Below are positions 9,318 through 16,332 of a DNA stretch of 22,543 bases, one piece after another. Source of the DNA: DATLAN01 sp035527455 (GTDB taxonomy: Bacteria; Planctomycetota; Planctomycetia; Pirellulales; Thermoguttaceae); the NCBI GenBank assembly GCA_035527455.1, contig DATLAN010000084.1, positions 1 through 22,543 on the forward strand, in the 5' to 3' direction. The notes under the pieces were generated by a model. That model saw only the letters and a list, made by a program, of their open reading frames with translations. It did no database searches and was not told the DNA's origin. How positions within the stretch are numbered: position 1 is the stretch's first letter; every line of letters begins with the position of its first letter. Position numbers and translations under genes: made by a program.

Positions 9318-9461
9318 ACTCGTATAGGAGTTACTTCCCGAATTCGGCGCGTATAGTAGCCATCTCGCTCCGCGAGATGTGGCCATTGAAGATCCAGAGC
9401 ATTTCGGGCTGCATCTCGCGGAGCGAGATGGCTACTATACGGAAACCATTCTCATACGAGT
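9318..9461. repeat. REPIN-like nested inverted repeat (element A)
   Basis: Arms of 30 bp at 9350-9379 and 9412-9441 are perfect inverted copies. Each arm contains its own hairpin, CATCTCGC and GCGAGATG around a 3-nt loop, bordered by GTAG on the left arm and CTAC on the right. This is the layout of two REP sequences in inverted orientation. An outer pair, ACTCGTAT at 9318-9325 and ATACGAGT at 9454-9461, frames it. The element starts two bases after the hydrolase stop codon. Confidence 0.85.
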
Positions 9462-9503
9462 CCTTGGCTGAGTACCATCCGACAGACATCCGAGACAGGT
9501 CCC

Positions 9504-10826
9504 ATGAAGAGAACAACCTTGTTTCTGACCACGCTGCTGACGCTCTTGCCGGCAACTTCAACGCCCGCCGACGACTGGCCCCAATGGCGCGGACCGACGC
9601 GCGACGGCGTGTGGCGCGAGTCGGGCATCATCGAGAAGTTCGACGGGCCCGTGATCCAGCGCCGCTGGACGGCCGAAATCGCCGGCGGTTATAGCGGCCC
9701 GACCGTCGCCGAGGGGCGCGTCTACGTCACCGATCGCCTGACCGAGCCCCGGCAGATCGAACGCGTGCTCTGCTTCGACGCGCGGACCGGAGAGAGAATC
9801 TGGGCCCACGCCTACGACTGCGAGTATCGCATCAGCTACCGCGCCGGGCCCCGGGCGTCGGTCACCGTCGACGACGGCCGGGCGTATGCGCTGGGATCGA
9901 TGGGCCATTTCTGCTGCCTCGACGCGGCCACCGGAGAAGTGCTCTGGCAAAAGGACCCCCAGGCGGATTTCAAGGCCCGCGTGCCGACGTGGGGAGTTTC
10001 CGCCGCTCCGTTGGTGGAAGGGGAGCTGGTCATCCTGCAGATCGGCGGGGCGGACGGGGCGTGCGTCGTGGCCTTGGATCGAGAAACGGGCGTCCGCCGC
10101 TGGGCCGCCCTGGACGACCCGCCCTCCTACTCCGCCCCCATCGTCATCGACCAGGCCGGCCGCCGCGTGCTGGTCGTCTGGACCGGCATCCGCATGGTGG
10201 GCCTGGACGCCCAAACCGGCGAACTCTACTGGCAACACGAGGTCGGCTATACGCGATGGGTCATCGGCATCGCCTCGCCCGTCCGGCACCAGGACCGGCT
10301 GCTGATTTCGGCCGTGGACAAGGGCTCGCTCATGCTGCGGCTGCTGCCGGACCGACCCGGGATCGAGAAGCTCTGGTGGCGTTTCGGATCGCCCGAAGAG
10401 ACCGACGCCCTGCAATCGCTGATGTGTACGCCGTATCTGGCCGACGGTTACGTCTACGGCGTCAACGGCGAGGGGCTGATGCGATGTCTCGACGCCGACT
10501 CGGGCGACCGCATTTGGCACGACGACACGGCCACCTCCCAGGTCCGCTGGGGGACGCTGCACATGGTCCGCAACGGCGATCGCATCTGGATGTTCAACGA
10601 TCGCGGCGAACTGATCATCAGCCGTCTTTCTCCGCAAGGGTTCGAGGAAATCAGCCGCGCCAGGCTGATCGGACCCACGCGACTGCAACTCAATCGCGGC
10701 GACGGCGTCACCTGGTCGCACCCGGCGTTTGCCCTGAAGCACGTCTTCATCCGCAACGATGAGGAGCTGGTGTGTGCGAGCCTGGCGGCGGAAGAGCGAA
10801 ATGAGACGCAGATCACAACAGACTGA
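9504..10826 (+). CDS. Secreted PQQ-like beta-propeller repeat protein
   Basis: The 440-aa protein has a Sec signal peptide (about 1-22, cleavage near TSTPA-DD) followed by WPQWRGPTRDGV, the usual opening of planctomycete outer-surface PQQ-like proteins. At least five blades end in the repeat form LDxxTGExxW: VLCFDARTGERIW (88-100), CCLDAATGEVLW (137-148), VVALDRETGVRRW (188-200), MVGLDAQTGELYW (231-243) and RCLDADSGDRIW further on. The fold is that of BamB and quinoprotein dehydrogenases, but no PQQ-ligand or active-site motif is evident. A scaffold or binding role outside the cytoplasm is therefore more likely than an enzyme. Its last 14 bp overlap the end of the convergent DedA-type gene. 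Confidence 0.88.
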   Translation: MKRTTLFLTTLLTLLPATSTPADDWPQWRGPTRDGVWRESGIIEKFDGPVIQRRWTAEIAGGYSGPTVAEGRVYVTDRLTEPRQIERVLCFDARTGERIWAHAYDCEYRISYRAGPRASVTVDDGRAYALGSMGHFCCLDAATGEVLWQKDPQADFKARVPTWGVSAAPLVEGELVILQIGGADGACVVALDRETGVRRWAALDDPPSYSAPIVIDQAGRRVLVVWTGIRMVGLDAQTGELYWQHEVGYTRWVIGIASPVRHQDRLLISAVDKGSLMLRLLPDRPGIEKLWWRFGSPEETDALQSLMCTPYLADGYVYGVNGEGLMRCLDADSGDRIWHDDTATSQVRWGTLHMVRNGDRIWMFNDRGELIISRLSPQGFEEISRARLIGPTRLQLNRGDGVTWSHPAFALKHVFIRNDEELVCASLAAEERNETQITTD

Positions 10827-11448
10827 TCACCGCAAAACCGCCCGCCAACATGGCGAAGAACAAGAGCGTGGCCCAACCGAAATACTTGTCGATCAGCGAC
10901 TTGATTCCCGGGCCGAAGAAGAAGATGCACACGGCCACCGCGAAGAAGCGGGCGAATCGGCCGGCGAAAGATGCGGCTATCAGTACCCATATCGATATGG
11001 AGAACATGCCCGCAGATATGGTGAACACCTTGAAAGGAATCGGCGTGAACGCGGCCCCGAAAATGGCCAGGAAGCCGTACTGTTCGTATTTCAGGCGCAC
11101 CGTTTCGAAGTTCTCCGGGGTACATTGAGGTACGTAGTCGTAGAAGAACTGATCGACGCTCGACCAAAGCGCGTACCCGATGAACCAACCCAAGATGGCG
11201 CCGGCCACCGATCCCAGTCCGCTGATCAGCGCATAGTAGAAGGAGCGGCGGGGCTTGGAAACGGATAACGCGATCTGAAGCACATCCGGAGGGATGGGAA
11301 AGAAAGAACTCTCGGCGAAGGAGAGGCCGAACAGCGCGGGCGTGCCGTAAGGCGTTTCGGCCCAATGGAGCACCCAAAGATACAAGCGTTTCGTCAACCC
11401 CGGTCGCTCGGCGGTCGCGGCGGACGTAGCGGCAGATGGCTCGGTCAT
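10813..11448 (-). CDS. DedA/YqaA-family (SNARE-associated) membrane protein
   Basis: The start is placed at 11448, where GGAGG lies six bases upstream of ATG on the minus strand. A longer frame to 11517 adds 23 residues without a ribosome binding site. The 211-aa protein carries family hallmarks: FAESSFFPIPPD (44-55) as the first re-entrant loop, FTPIPFKVFTISAGMF (134-149) as the second, and the GRFARF arginine motif (163-168). These features are shared by DedA/VTT proteins, which flip or transport lipid carriers such as undecaprenyl phosphate or phosphatidylethanolamine. The shorter YqaA subgroup fits best by length and N-terminus. Its substrate is not predicted. It is convergent with the propeller gene and overlaps it by 14 bp. 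Confidence 0.88.
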   Translation of the reverse strand: MTEPSAATSAATAERPGLTKRLYLWVLHWAETPYGTPALFGLSFAESSFFPIPPDVLQIALSVSKPRRSFYYALISGLGSVAGAILGWFIGYALWSSVDQFFYDYVPQCTPENFETVRLKYEQYGFLAIFGAAFTPIPFKVFTISAGMFSISIWVLIAASFAGRFARFFAVAVCIFFFGPGIKSLIDKYFGWATLLFFAMLAGGFAVISLL

Positions 11449-11866
11449 TAAAAACCTCCGGAGTCCGGAGCACCTGCCGGCGGCGGGTTCACTGGCCGAC
11501 AAGTTCCCTGGACCCACACGTGCTCTCCCTGTCGAATGCCCGGAAACAACATTCCCCTCTTACGAGTCGATCGGATCACCCGAACAGAATCACGGGCGGG
11601 GCAACGTCCAAATCCATCCCACGGTAAGCCAGCGGCGACGCGTGGGTGAGAGAATGTAGGAACATCATTGTAATAGTAGGACACCGAGGGCGGAAGCGCG
11701 AAGTCGAACCGCTGCAAAAAGGAGGGGGGCGATTGAAGCAAGGCGCCCAATTCTCCCATTCTTCGATAGACTGCGTATTTTGACGAAACAGAGATTCCTC
11801 TCGGCAGACAAAAGTGGGACCTCCGTGCAAAACCGCCTCTTTTCCATGGAATCGCGGGTTCCCAGC
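11449..11866. other. Intergenic stretch without a supported gene
   Basis: This part of the gap between the DedA-type gene and ispE holds several short open frames on both strands. None has a ribosome binding site together with a sensible composition, and none looks like a known protein. The GC content is lower around 11640-11860. The ispE promoter begins at 11867. Confidence 0.6.
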
Positions 11867-11895
11867 TTGACGGGACTGTCCAAGAGCGATAGAAT
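11867..11895 (+). promoter_or_regulatory. Predicted sigma70-type promoter of ispE-spoVG
   Basis: TTGACG at 11867-11872 and TAGAAT at 11890-11895 are separated by exactly 17 bp. Transcription would begin near 11902, giving a leader of about 86 nt. A small GC-rich hairpin (GGGGC and GCCCC, 11911-11923) falls within the first transcribed bases. Confidence 0.6.
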
Positions 11896-11987
11896 CCCAA
11901 GTGCTAGTGTGGGGCATTGCCCCCGGACAGGATGGTTCCTAATGGTTCGGCTCTGGGGAACGGCCATCAACGCAGTCATGCACCCCG

Positions 11988-12911
11988 ATGCGCATCCAGC
12001 GGCCCGTGGTTGACCACGTATTCCAGGCCCCGGCCAAACTGAACTTGTTCTTCGAAGTGCTGGCAAAATGCAGTGACGGGTATCATGAAATCGAGACGCT
12101 CATGTGCCCGATCACGCTTTGTGATAGTTTGTATTTCGAAAAGGAGGAAGGCGAACAGGTTGAACTGAAATGTGAAAGGGCTCGAGAGTTCTCCGGCTCG
12201 GATGGCATCGCCTGGGAGGAAGCCGCCGCAGACGATTTGCCCGACGGGCGCGACAACCTCGTGGTGCGTGCCGCCGAACTGCTTCGGCAACGCGCGGGCG
12301 AGCGCCGGGGTGCCCGGCTGCGGTTGATCAAGCGGATTCCGATCGCCGCGGGATTGGGTGGCGGTTCCAGCGACGCGGCCGCGGCACTGCGGGCTGCCAA
12401 CGAAGGCTGGGACTTGGGCTTCTCGCTCGAGGAACTGGCGACGTTGGCCGCCGAGTTGGGAAGCGACGTGCCGTTTTTCCTGGTCGGCGGCGCGGCGATT
12501 TGCCGAGGTCGGGGAGAACGCGTCGAGCCGGTGAGCGGGTTGGGCACGTTGGACTTCGTGGTCGTGCGGCCTCCGGCTGGATTGTCCACGGCGGCCGTGT
12601 ACGAGGTGTGCCGGCCTGCCCGGCGGCCGCGGTCGGTGGTCCCGCTGGTGGAGGCCCTTTCGCAAGGCAGTCGAGAACGAATAGGCCGGTTGCTGTTCAA
12701 CCGATTGCAGCCGGCCGCGGAGCGGTTGACGCCCTGGATCGAGAGATTACGCATCGCATTTGCGAAGGAGGACTTTCTGGGGCACGGCATGAGTGGGAGT
12801 GGGACGTCTTACTTTGGGCTTTGTCGTCACGCGCGTCACGCACGGCGCGTCGCGAGACGTTTACAGGCAAACGGCGTGGGTAGCGTCTTTGCAGTGCGAA
12901 GTTGTCGTTGA
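11988..12911 (+). CDS. ispE: 4-diphosphocytidyl-2-C-methyl-D-erythritol kinase
   Basis: IspE phosphorylates CDP-ME with ATP in the MEP pathway to isopentenyl diphosphate, in the cytoplasm. The 307-aa protein is of normal length. It shows the N-terminal APAKLNL motif with Lys17, the GHMP ATP-binding loop PIAAGLGGGSSDAAA (118-132), the catalytic Asp160 in GSDVPFF, and the C-terminal GMSGSGTSYFG loop (267-277). A true homologue of the Thr/Ser-rich second motif is the only part less clear. The start at 11988 has no strong Shine-Dalgarno sequence, so a slightly later start cannot be excluded, but the conserved region begins near residue 10. spoVG follows 27 nt downstream on the same strand. Confidence 0.95.
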   Translation: MRIQRPVVDHVFQAPAKLNLFFEVLAKCSDGYHEIETLMCPITLCDSLYFEKEEGEQVELKCERAREFSGSDGIAWEEAAADDLPDGRDNLVVRAAELLRQRAGERRGARLRLIKRIPIAAGLGGGSSDAAAALRAANEGWDLGFSLEELATLAAELGSDVPFFLVGGAAICRGRGERVEPVSGLGTLDFVVVRPPAGLSTAAVYEVCRPARRPRSVVPLVEALSQGSRERIGRLLFNRLQPAAERLTPWIERLRIAFAKEDFLGHGMSGSGTSYFGLCRHARHARRVARRLQANGVGSVFAVRSCR

Positions 12912-12938
12912 ATCGCCCGTTTCGTAAGGAGAACCGCC

Positions 12939-13499
12939 GTGGAAATCACCGAGGTTCGAGTCAAGCTCATGGACGAGCCGGGAGAGCGGCTTCAGGCATT
13001 TTGTTCGATCACCTTCGACGACGCGTTCGTGGTTCGTGATTTGAAGATCATCGAAGGGTCCAGCGGACCGTTCGTGGCGATGCCCAGTCGCAAGTTGACT
13101 GCCCACTGTCCGCAATGCGGCTGCAAGAATCATCTTCGTGCAGCCTCTTGCAACCAGTGCGGCGCGCGCTTGAAGGAGCAGCAAGCGGTCAAGGACGAGG
13201 AAGGCCGCGCCAAGCTGTACGCCGATATTGCGCATCCGATCAATTCGGCCTGCCGGGAGATGATCCAGGATCGGGTCATCCAGGCGTTCCAGGAGGAGAA
13301 GCGGCGAGCGAAGCTTCCCGGCTACGTTCCCACTTACGAGGATTTCGATCAAGAGGCCGGGGGCGAGCGTCCCTCCGGGGTCGAGCCGGCCCAAGTCCAG
13401 GGTGCCGAAAAGCCCCGCGGTCCGCACAAGGCCCCCTCGCACCAGCCGCAGACCGAGGAGACGGCCGGCGAAGGCTTCGGGGCGGGGATTTTCGAGTAG
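12939..13499 (+). CDS. spoVG: SpoVG-family regulator with inserted zinc ribbon
   Basis: The start is the GTG at 12939, with TAAGGAGA about seven bases upstream. Residues 1-52 (MEITEVRVKL... FVAMPSRK) and 92-115 (KLYADIAHPINS...IQDRVI) together match the SpoVG fold, a small RNA/DNA-binding regulator of about 90-100 aa in Firmicutes. Between the two halves sits a segment of about 40 residues with Cys57, Cys60, Cys62, Cys71 and Cys74, a CxxC...CxxC zinc ribbon. The C-terminal 60 residues are Pro/Glu/Gly-rich and probably disordered. Total length is 186 aa, nearly double the usual. The ispE-spoVG order also occurs in Bacillus, where purR and yabJ lie between. The regulatory target here is unknown. 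Confidence 0.9.
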   Translation: MEITEVRVKLMDEPGERLQAFCSITFDDAFVVRDLKIIEGSSGPFVAMPSRKLTAHCPQCGCKNHLRAASCNQCGARLKEQQAVKDEEGRAKLYADIAHPINSACREMIQDRVIQAFQEEKRRAKLPGYVPTYEDFDQEAGGERPSGVEPAQVQGAEKPRGPHKAPSHQPQTEETAGEGFGAGIFE

Positions 13500-13587
13500 G
13501 CCGGCGGAGTCGGTTTTCTGAAGAAGTCCGCGGTCGGGCATGAACTCGGCCCGCGCCGGCGTTCGCGTGATGGCCGCACGGTCGAAA

Positions 13588-13605
13588 GACCGCATCAATG
13601 CGGTC
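13588..13605. terminator. Hairpin after spoVG, possible terminator
   Basis: GACCGCAT and ATGCGGTC form an 8-bp perfect inverted repeat with two bases between them, about 90 nt past the spoVG stop. No U-run follows, so Rho-independent termination is only a possibility. Confidence 0.3.
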
Positions 13606-13635
13606 ACTACCAACTCCTCTTCAACGATTCACGCC

Positions 13636-13748
13636 AAGCGGGGCTGACGAATGTTTGTGCATATAGAGTAGCCGTCTCGCAGAGCGAGACGAAGTTACAT
13701 CTCGCCCCAGCGAGATGGCTACTGCGCAAGCATTGCCCGGCCCCGCTT
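13636..13748. repeat. REPIN-like nested inverted repeat (element B)
   Basis: The outer arms AAGCGGGGC (13636-13644) and GCCCCGCTT (13740-13748) are exact complements and extend imperfectly inward. The core holds two hairpins in inverted arrangement: GTAGCC then GTCTCGC/GCGAGAC (13668-13690), and CATCTCGC/GCGAGATG then GCTAC (13698-13722). The core is clearly related to the core of element A at 9350-9441, but the flanks differ. Confidence 0.82.
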
Positions 13749-13751
13749 AGA

Positions 13752-13891
13752 TTCCGCGCAGAAATAACTTGTCCAATTGGGTGGCACGCCCTGAGGAACG
13801 AAGCGCGTGATTTGGCAGGTTTTCCACGCCCTTCGTTCCTCAGGGCGTGCCACCCTCGCTGAGAAATGCACAGGCTTATTTCTGCGCGGAA
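13752..13891. repeat. Nested inverted-repeat element (element C)
   Basis: An outer perfect pair of 16 bp, TTCCGCGCAGAAATAA at 13752-13767 and its complement at 13876-13891, encloses an inner perfect pair of 25 bp at 13779-13803 and 13831-13855. The right end lies two bases from the stop codon of the minus-strand discoidin-like gene (13894-13896). No open frame with a transposase-like motif is present, so it is probably a non-autonomous mobile or REP-type element. Confidence 0.85.
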
Positions 13892-13893
13892 CC

Positions 13894-14571
13894 TTAGGAG
13901 TCGCTGCCGGGCTTTCCGAAAAGCTCGACCTCGACGTAGTGGTTCAAGTCGTTCGCCGTGTTGCCGCTGCTGTAGAGGCGGACGAACCGGGCCTGGACGC
14001 CCTTGGCGTCGATCAGCTTGCCGAAATACGTCTCGATCCAGGGCGTATCCTTCCCCACGCCAAGTTCCAGCGACCCATCCTGATCGCAATTGAACAACGT
14101 GCGGACGTTTTGGGTGAACTTCGCGTCGTCGGCCACCTGGATGATCACATCGTGATAGCTTCTGGCCTCGCGGAAGTAGTGCCACAGGTAGACGGCGTAT
14201 ATTTCCGACGGCTTCTGGAGATCGATCTGTACCCATTGCTTGCCCGGTGCCAATTCGACGAAGCTCTGCTCGCTGCCTTCCTTGTTGCCGTCGGTGACGA
14301 ACTCGATCTTGCCGAGGATCGGGTTCTCGTCGCTGGAGGTCACGGGTTTCTTCAGCGCCAGGTTGACCGTGCCCTGGGGGACCAGGAACTCCGGCGGCTC
14401 GCCCTCCGGCAGCTTCTCCAGACCGGGAAAGAGCATCGCCAACACCTCCGGCGGCGTGCCGGCCAGCACCTCTTCGGGAATGTCCGTCTTCAGGGGCACT
14501 TTGGTCTCTTCGGCACCGCACCATGCGGCCAGTCCGATGATGATTGCCCAAGTCGCGGTGATGCGCACCAT
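13894..14571 (-). CDS. Secreted discoidin-like (F5/8 type C) domain protein
   Basis: The 225-aa protein starts at 14571, with GGAGG seven bases upstream on the minus strand. A short signal peptide (about 1-20, cleavage near CGA-EE) sends it out of the cytoplasm. A Pro/Glu-rich linker (25-65) leads to a single beta-sandwich of about 150 residues (70-220). Its elements ALKKPVTSSDE, WVQIDLQKPSEIYAVYLWHY (113-132) and ARFVRLYS...HYVEVELFG (194-219) match galactose-binding-like F5/8 C or discoidin domains. Such domains usually bind glycans or surfaces. No enzyme domain is attached, so a binding role is inferred. Element C abuts its stop codon, and it diverges from the glycosyltransferase gene with a 77-nt gap. 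Confidence 0.8.
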   Translation of the reverse strand: MVRITATWAIIIGLAAWCGAEETKVPLKTDIPEEVLAGTPPEVLAMLFPGLEKLPEGEPPEFLVPQGTVNLALKKPVTSSDENPILGKIEFVTDGNKEGSEQSFVELAPGKQWVQIDLQKPSEIYAVYLWHYFREARSYHDVIIQVADDAKFTQNVRTLFNCDQDGSLELGVGKDTPWIETYFGKLIDAKGVQARFVRLYSSGNTANDLNHYVEVELFGKPGSDS

Positions 14572-14648
14572 TTTCGTTCCTCCATCGCGTCGTATTTTGC
14601 AAGTTCGTTGTTTTCAGTATAACATACACAAGTGACGGCTGCACCCCC

Positions 14649-16244
14649 ATGAGCGATCCCCAGCAGAATTCCGGCGAAAGAAGGGCCCGACTGGCCGTTG
14701 GTGTCTTGCTGGTGCTGCTGGCGGCCGGGGCGGCCGCATTTCGCCTTCCCCGGCTGGGCGAGCGGCCCATGCACGCCGATGAAGCGGTGCAGGCCGCCCG
14801 GTCCCGCGATCTCTGGCTGCACGGCCGGTACGTGTACGATCCCGACGAGTTCCACGGCCCCACGCTGCAATACGCGACGTTGTCGAGCCTGTGGCTCAGC
14901 GGCCCGGAGGATTTCGCCGACACGAACGAGGCCACGTACCGCGTCGTGCCGGCGGTGTTCGGCCTTGGGGCGATCGTCCTGTTGTGGCTGCTGGCCGACG
15001 CGCTGGGAAAACCGGCGGTCGTTTGTGCCGGAGTATTGCTGGCGATCTCGCCGGCGATGGTCTTCTACGGCCGCTACTACATCCACGAGACGCTGCTGGT
15101 CTTCTTCACGCTGGCCGCCATGGGAACCGCCTGGCGCTACCTCCGCAGCGGCCGCTTGCGATGGTGTCTGATCGCGGGCATGTGCGTGGGACTGATGCAG
15201 GCCACCAAAGAAACCAGCCTGGTCGCCTACTTCGCCGCGGTGATCGGCCTGGTGGCTACGATTTTTTGGAGCCTGCTGCTGCGTGAAAAGGATACCGGCC
15301 ATCGTGTTTCCAGGCCGTGGTGGCACCTCGCTGCGGGATTGGGTATGGCGGTTCTTGTGGCCGTTCTCCTCTTGTCGTCCTTCTTCACGAACATGCGAGG
15401 CCCCGTCGACGGCGTGCTCACGTATCTCCCCTGGTTCCAACGGGCCGCGGGAAACTCGCCCCACGTGCATCCTTGGCACTATTACCTGCAGATCCTCGCC
15501 TGGTGGCAACTCGACGACGGGCAGTGGTGGTCGGCGGGAATCGTGCTGGGGCTGGCGGCCGTGGGCTTCGTGGCGGCCTTGTTGCCCAAGAGGTTCTTCC
15601 TGCCCGACGCCAGCGCCCCGCTGGTCCGCTGGCTCGGGTTCTATACGCTGGTGCTGACGGCCACTTACAGCGCCGTCCCCTACAAAACGCCCTGGTGCCT
15701 GTTGCAGTTTCTCCTGGGCATGATCCTCCTGGCCGGCGTCGGGGCCGTCGTGCTGGTTCGTCTGGTGCCGACATGGCCGCTGAAAGCCGTCGTCGCGCTG
15801 GTCTTGCTGGCGGCCGTGGGACAACTCGGTTGGCAATCGTATCGGACAAACTACGTGCTCGCGGCCGATGAGAGCAACCCCTACGTCTATGTCCCCACGC
15901 GAGCCAAGTTCAAGGAGCTTGCCGAGTTGGTGCAGGCGCTCGACGAGGCATGGTCGGACCGGGGAGACTTCTCCGTGACGGTCGTCTGGCACGACCCCTA
16001 TTATTGGCCGCTGCCCTGGTACTTGCGGCGTTGGGGCCCGATCCGCCGCTGGGATCACCTGGCGGACGGGCCGGCCCCGGCCGTGGTCGTCGCGTCGGCC
16101 CAATGCAATCAAGAGTTGTTCCAGAGGCTCCAAGGCACGCATCAGATGCCCGGCTTCTACGAGATGCGCCGCAACGTCTTCGTGGTGATCTGGGTGCGAA
16201 AGGACGTCTGGCAGGCCCACCTGCGAAAACTCGGCCGGCTTTAG
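14649..16244 (+). CDS. TIGR03663-type polytopic membrane glycosyltransferase
   Basis: The 531-aa protein has about ten or more hydrophobic segments and fits the ArnT/PMT (GT39-like, GT-C fold) plan. The first external loop carries HADEAV (42-47) with D44 and E45, the acidic pair expected to contact the lipid-linked sugar donor and metal. FYGRYYIHE (139-147) and QATKETS (184-190) are further signatures I associate with the TIGR03663 group, annotated in databases as Agl23-like or flippase-activity-associated. It probably moves a sugar from a polyprenyl phosphate carrier to an acceptor outside the membrane. The acceptor is not known. The C-terminal 120 residues form a soluble domain. No ribosome binding site is obvious at 14649. 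Confidence 0.82.
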   Translation: MSDPQQNSGERRARLAVGVLLVLLAAGAAAFRLPRLGERPMHADEAVQAARSRDLWLHGRYVYDPDEFHGPTLQYATLSSLWLSGPEDFADTNEATYRVVPAVFGLGAIVLLWLLADALGKPAVVCAGVLLAISPAMVFYGRYYIHETLLVFFTLAAMGTAWRYLRSGRLRWCLIAGMCVGLMQATKETSLVAYFAAVIGLVATIFWSLLLREKDTGHRVSRPWWHLAAGLGMAVLVAVLLLSSFFTNMRGPVDGVLTYLPWFQRAAGNSPHVHPWHYYLQILAWWQLDDGQWWSAGIVLGLAAVGFVAALLPKRFFLPDASAPLVRWLGFYTLVLTATYSAVPYKTPWCLLQFLLGMILLAGVGAVVLVRLVPTWPLKAVVALVLLAAVGQLGWQSYRTNYVLAADESNPYVYVPTRAKFKELAELVQALDEAWSDRGDFSVTVVWHDPYYWPLPWYLRRWGPIRRWDHLADGPAPAVVVASAQCNQELFQRLQGTHQMPGFYEMRRNVFVVIWVRKDVWQAHLRKLGRL

Positions 16245-16246
16245 AA

Positions 16247-16275
16247 TTGACACGCCCACCCCGTGCGGCCAAAAT
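16247..16275 (+). promoter_or_regulatory. Predicted promoter of the first Gfo/Idh/MocA gene
   Basis: A perfect TTGACA (16247-16252) begins two bases after the upstream stop codon, with a weaker CAAAAT -10 (16270-16275) 17 bp on. The start of transcription near 16282 leaves a leader of about 50 nt to the ATG at 16333. Confidence 0.45.
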
Positions 16276-16332
16276 AGGGGCAAACCATCCGTGCCGACCT
16301 ACCGATCCATTCACACCGTTGGAGGACCTATC

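Noticed and set aside
12940..12970. GGTTCGAGTC resembling a tRNA T-loop
   Set aside because: It lies inside the spoVG coding sequence and no acceptor stem, D-arm or anticodon arm fits around it.
14590..14640. Divergent promoters between the discoidin-like and glycosyltransferase genes
   Set aside because: A TATACT -10 on the minus strand and TATAAC on the plus strand are visible, but neither has a good -35 at 16-18 bp, so no site is listed.
14490..16283. 597-aa minus-strand open frame
   Set aside because: It is antisense to the membrane glycosyltransferase and rich in Gln, His, Arg and Asp, as expected for the mirror of a hydrophobic protein.
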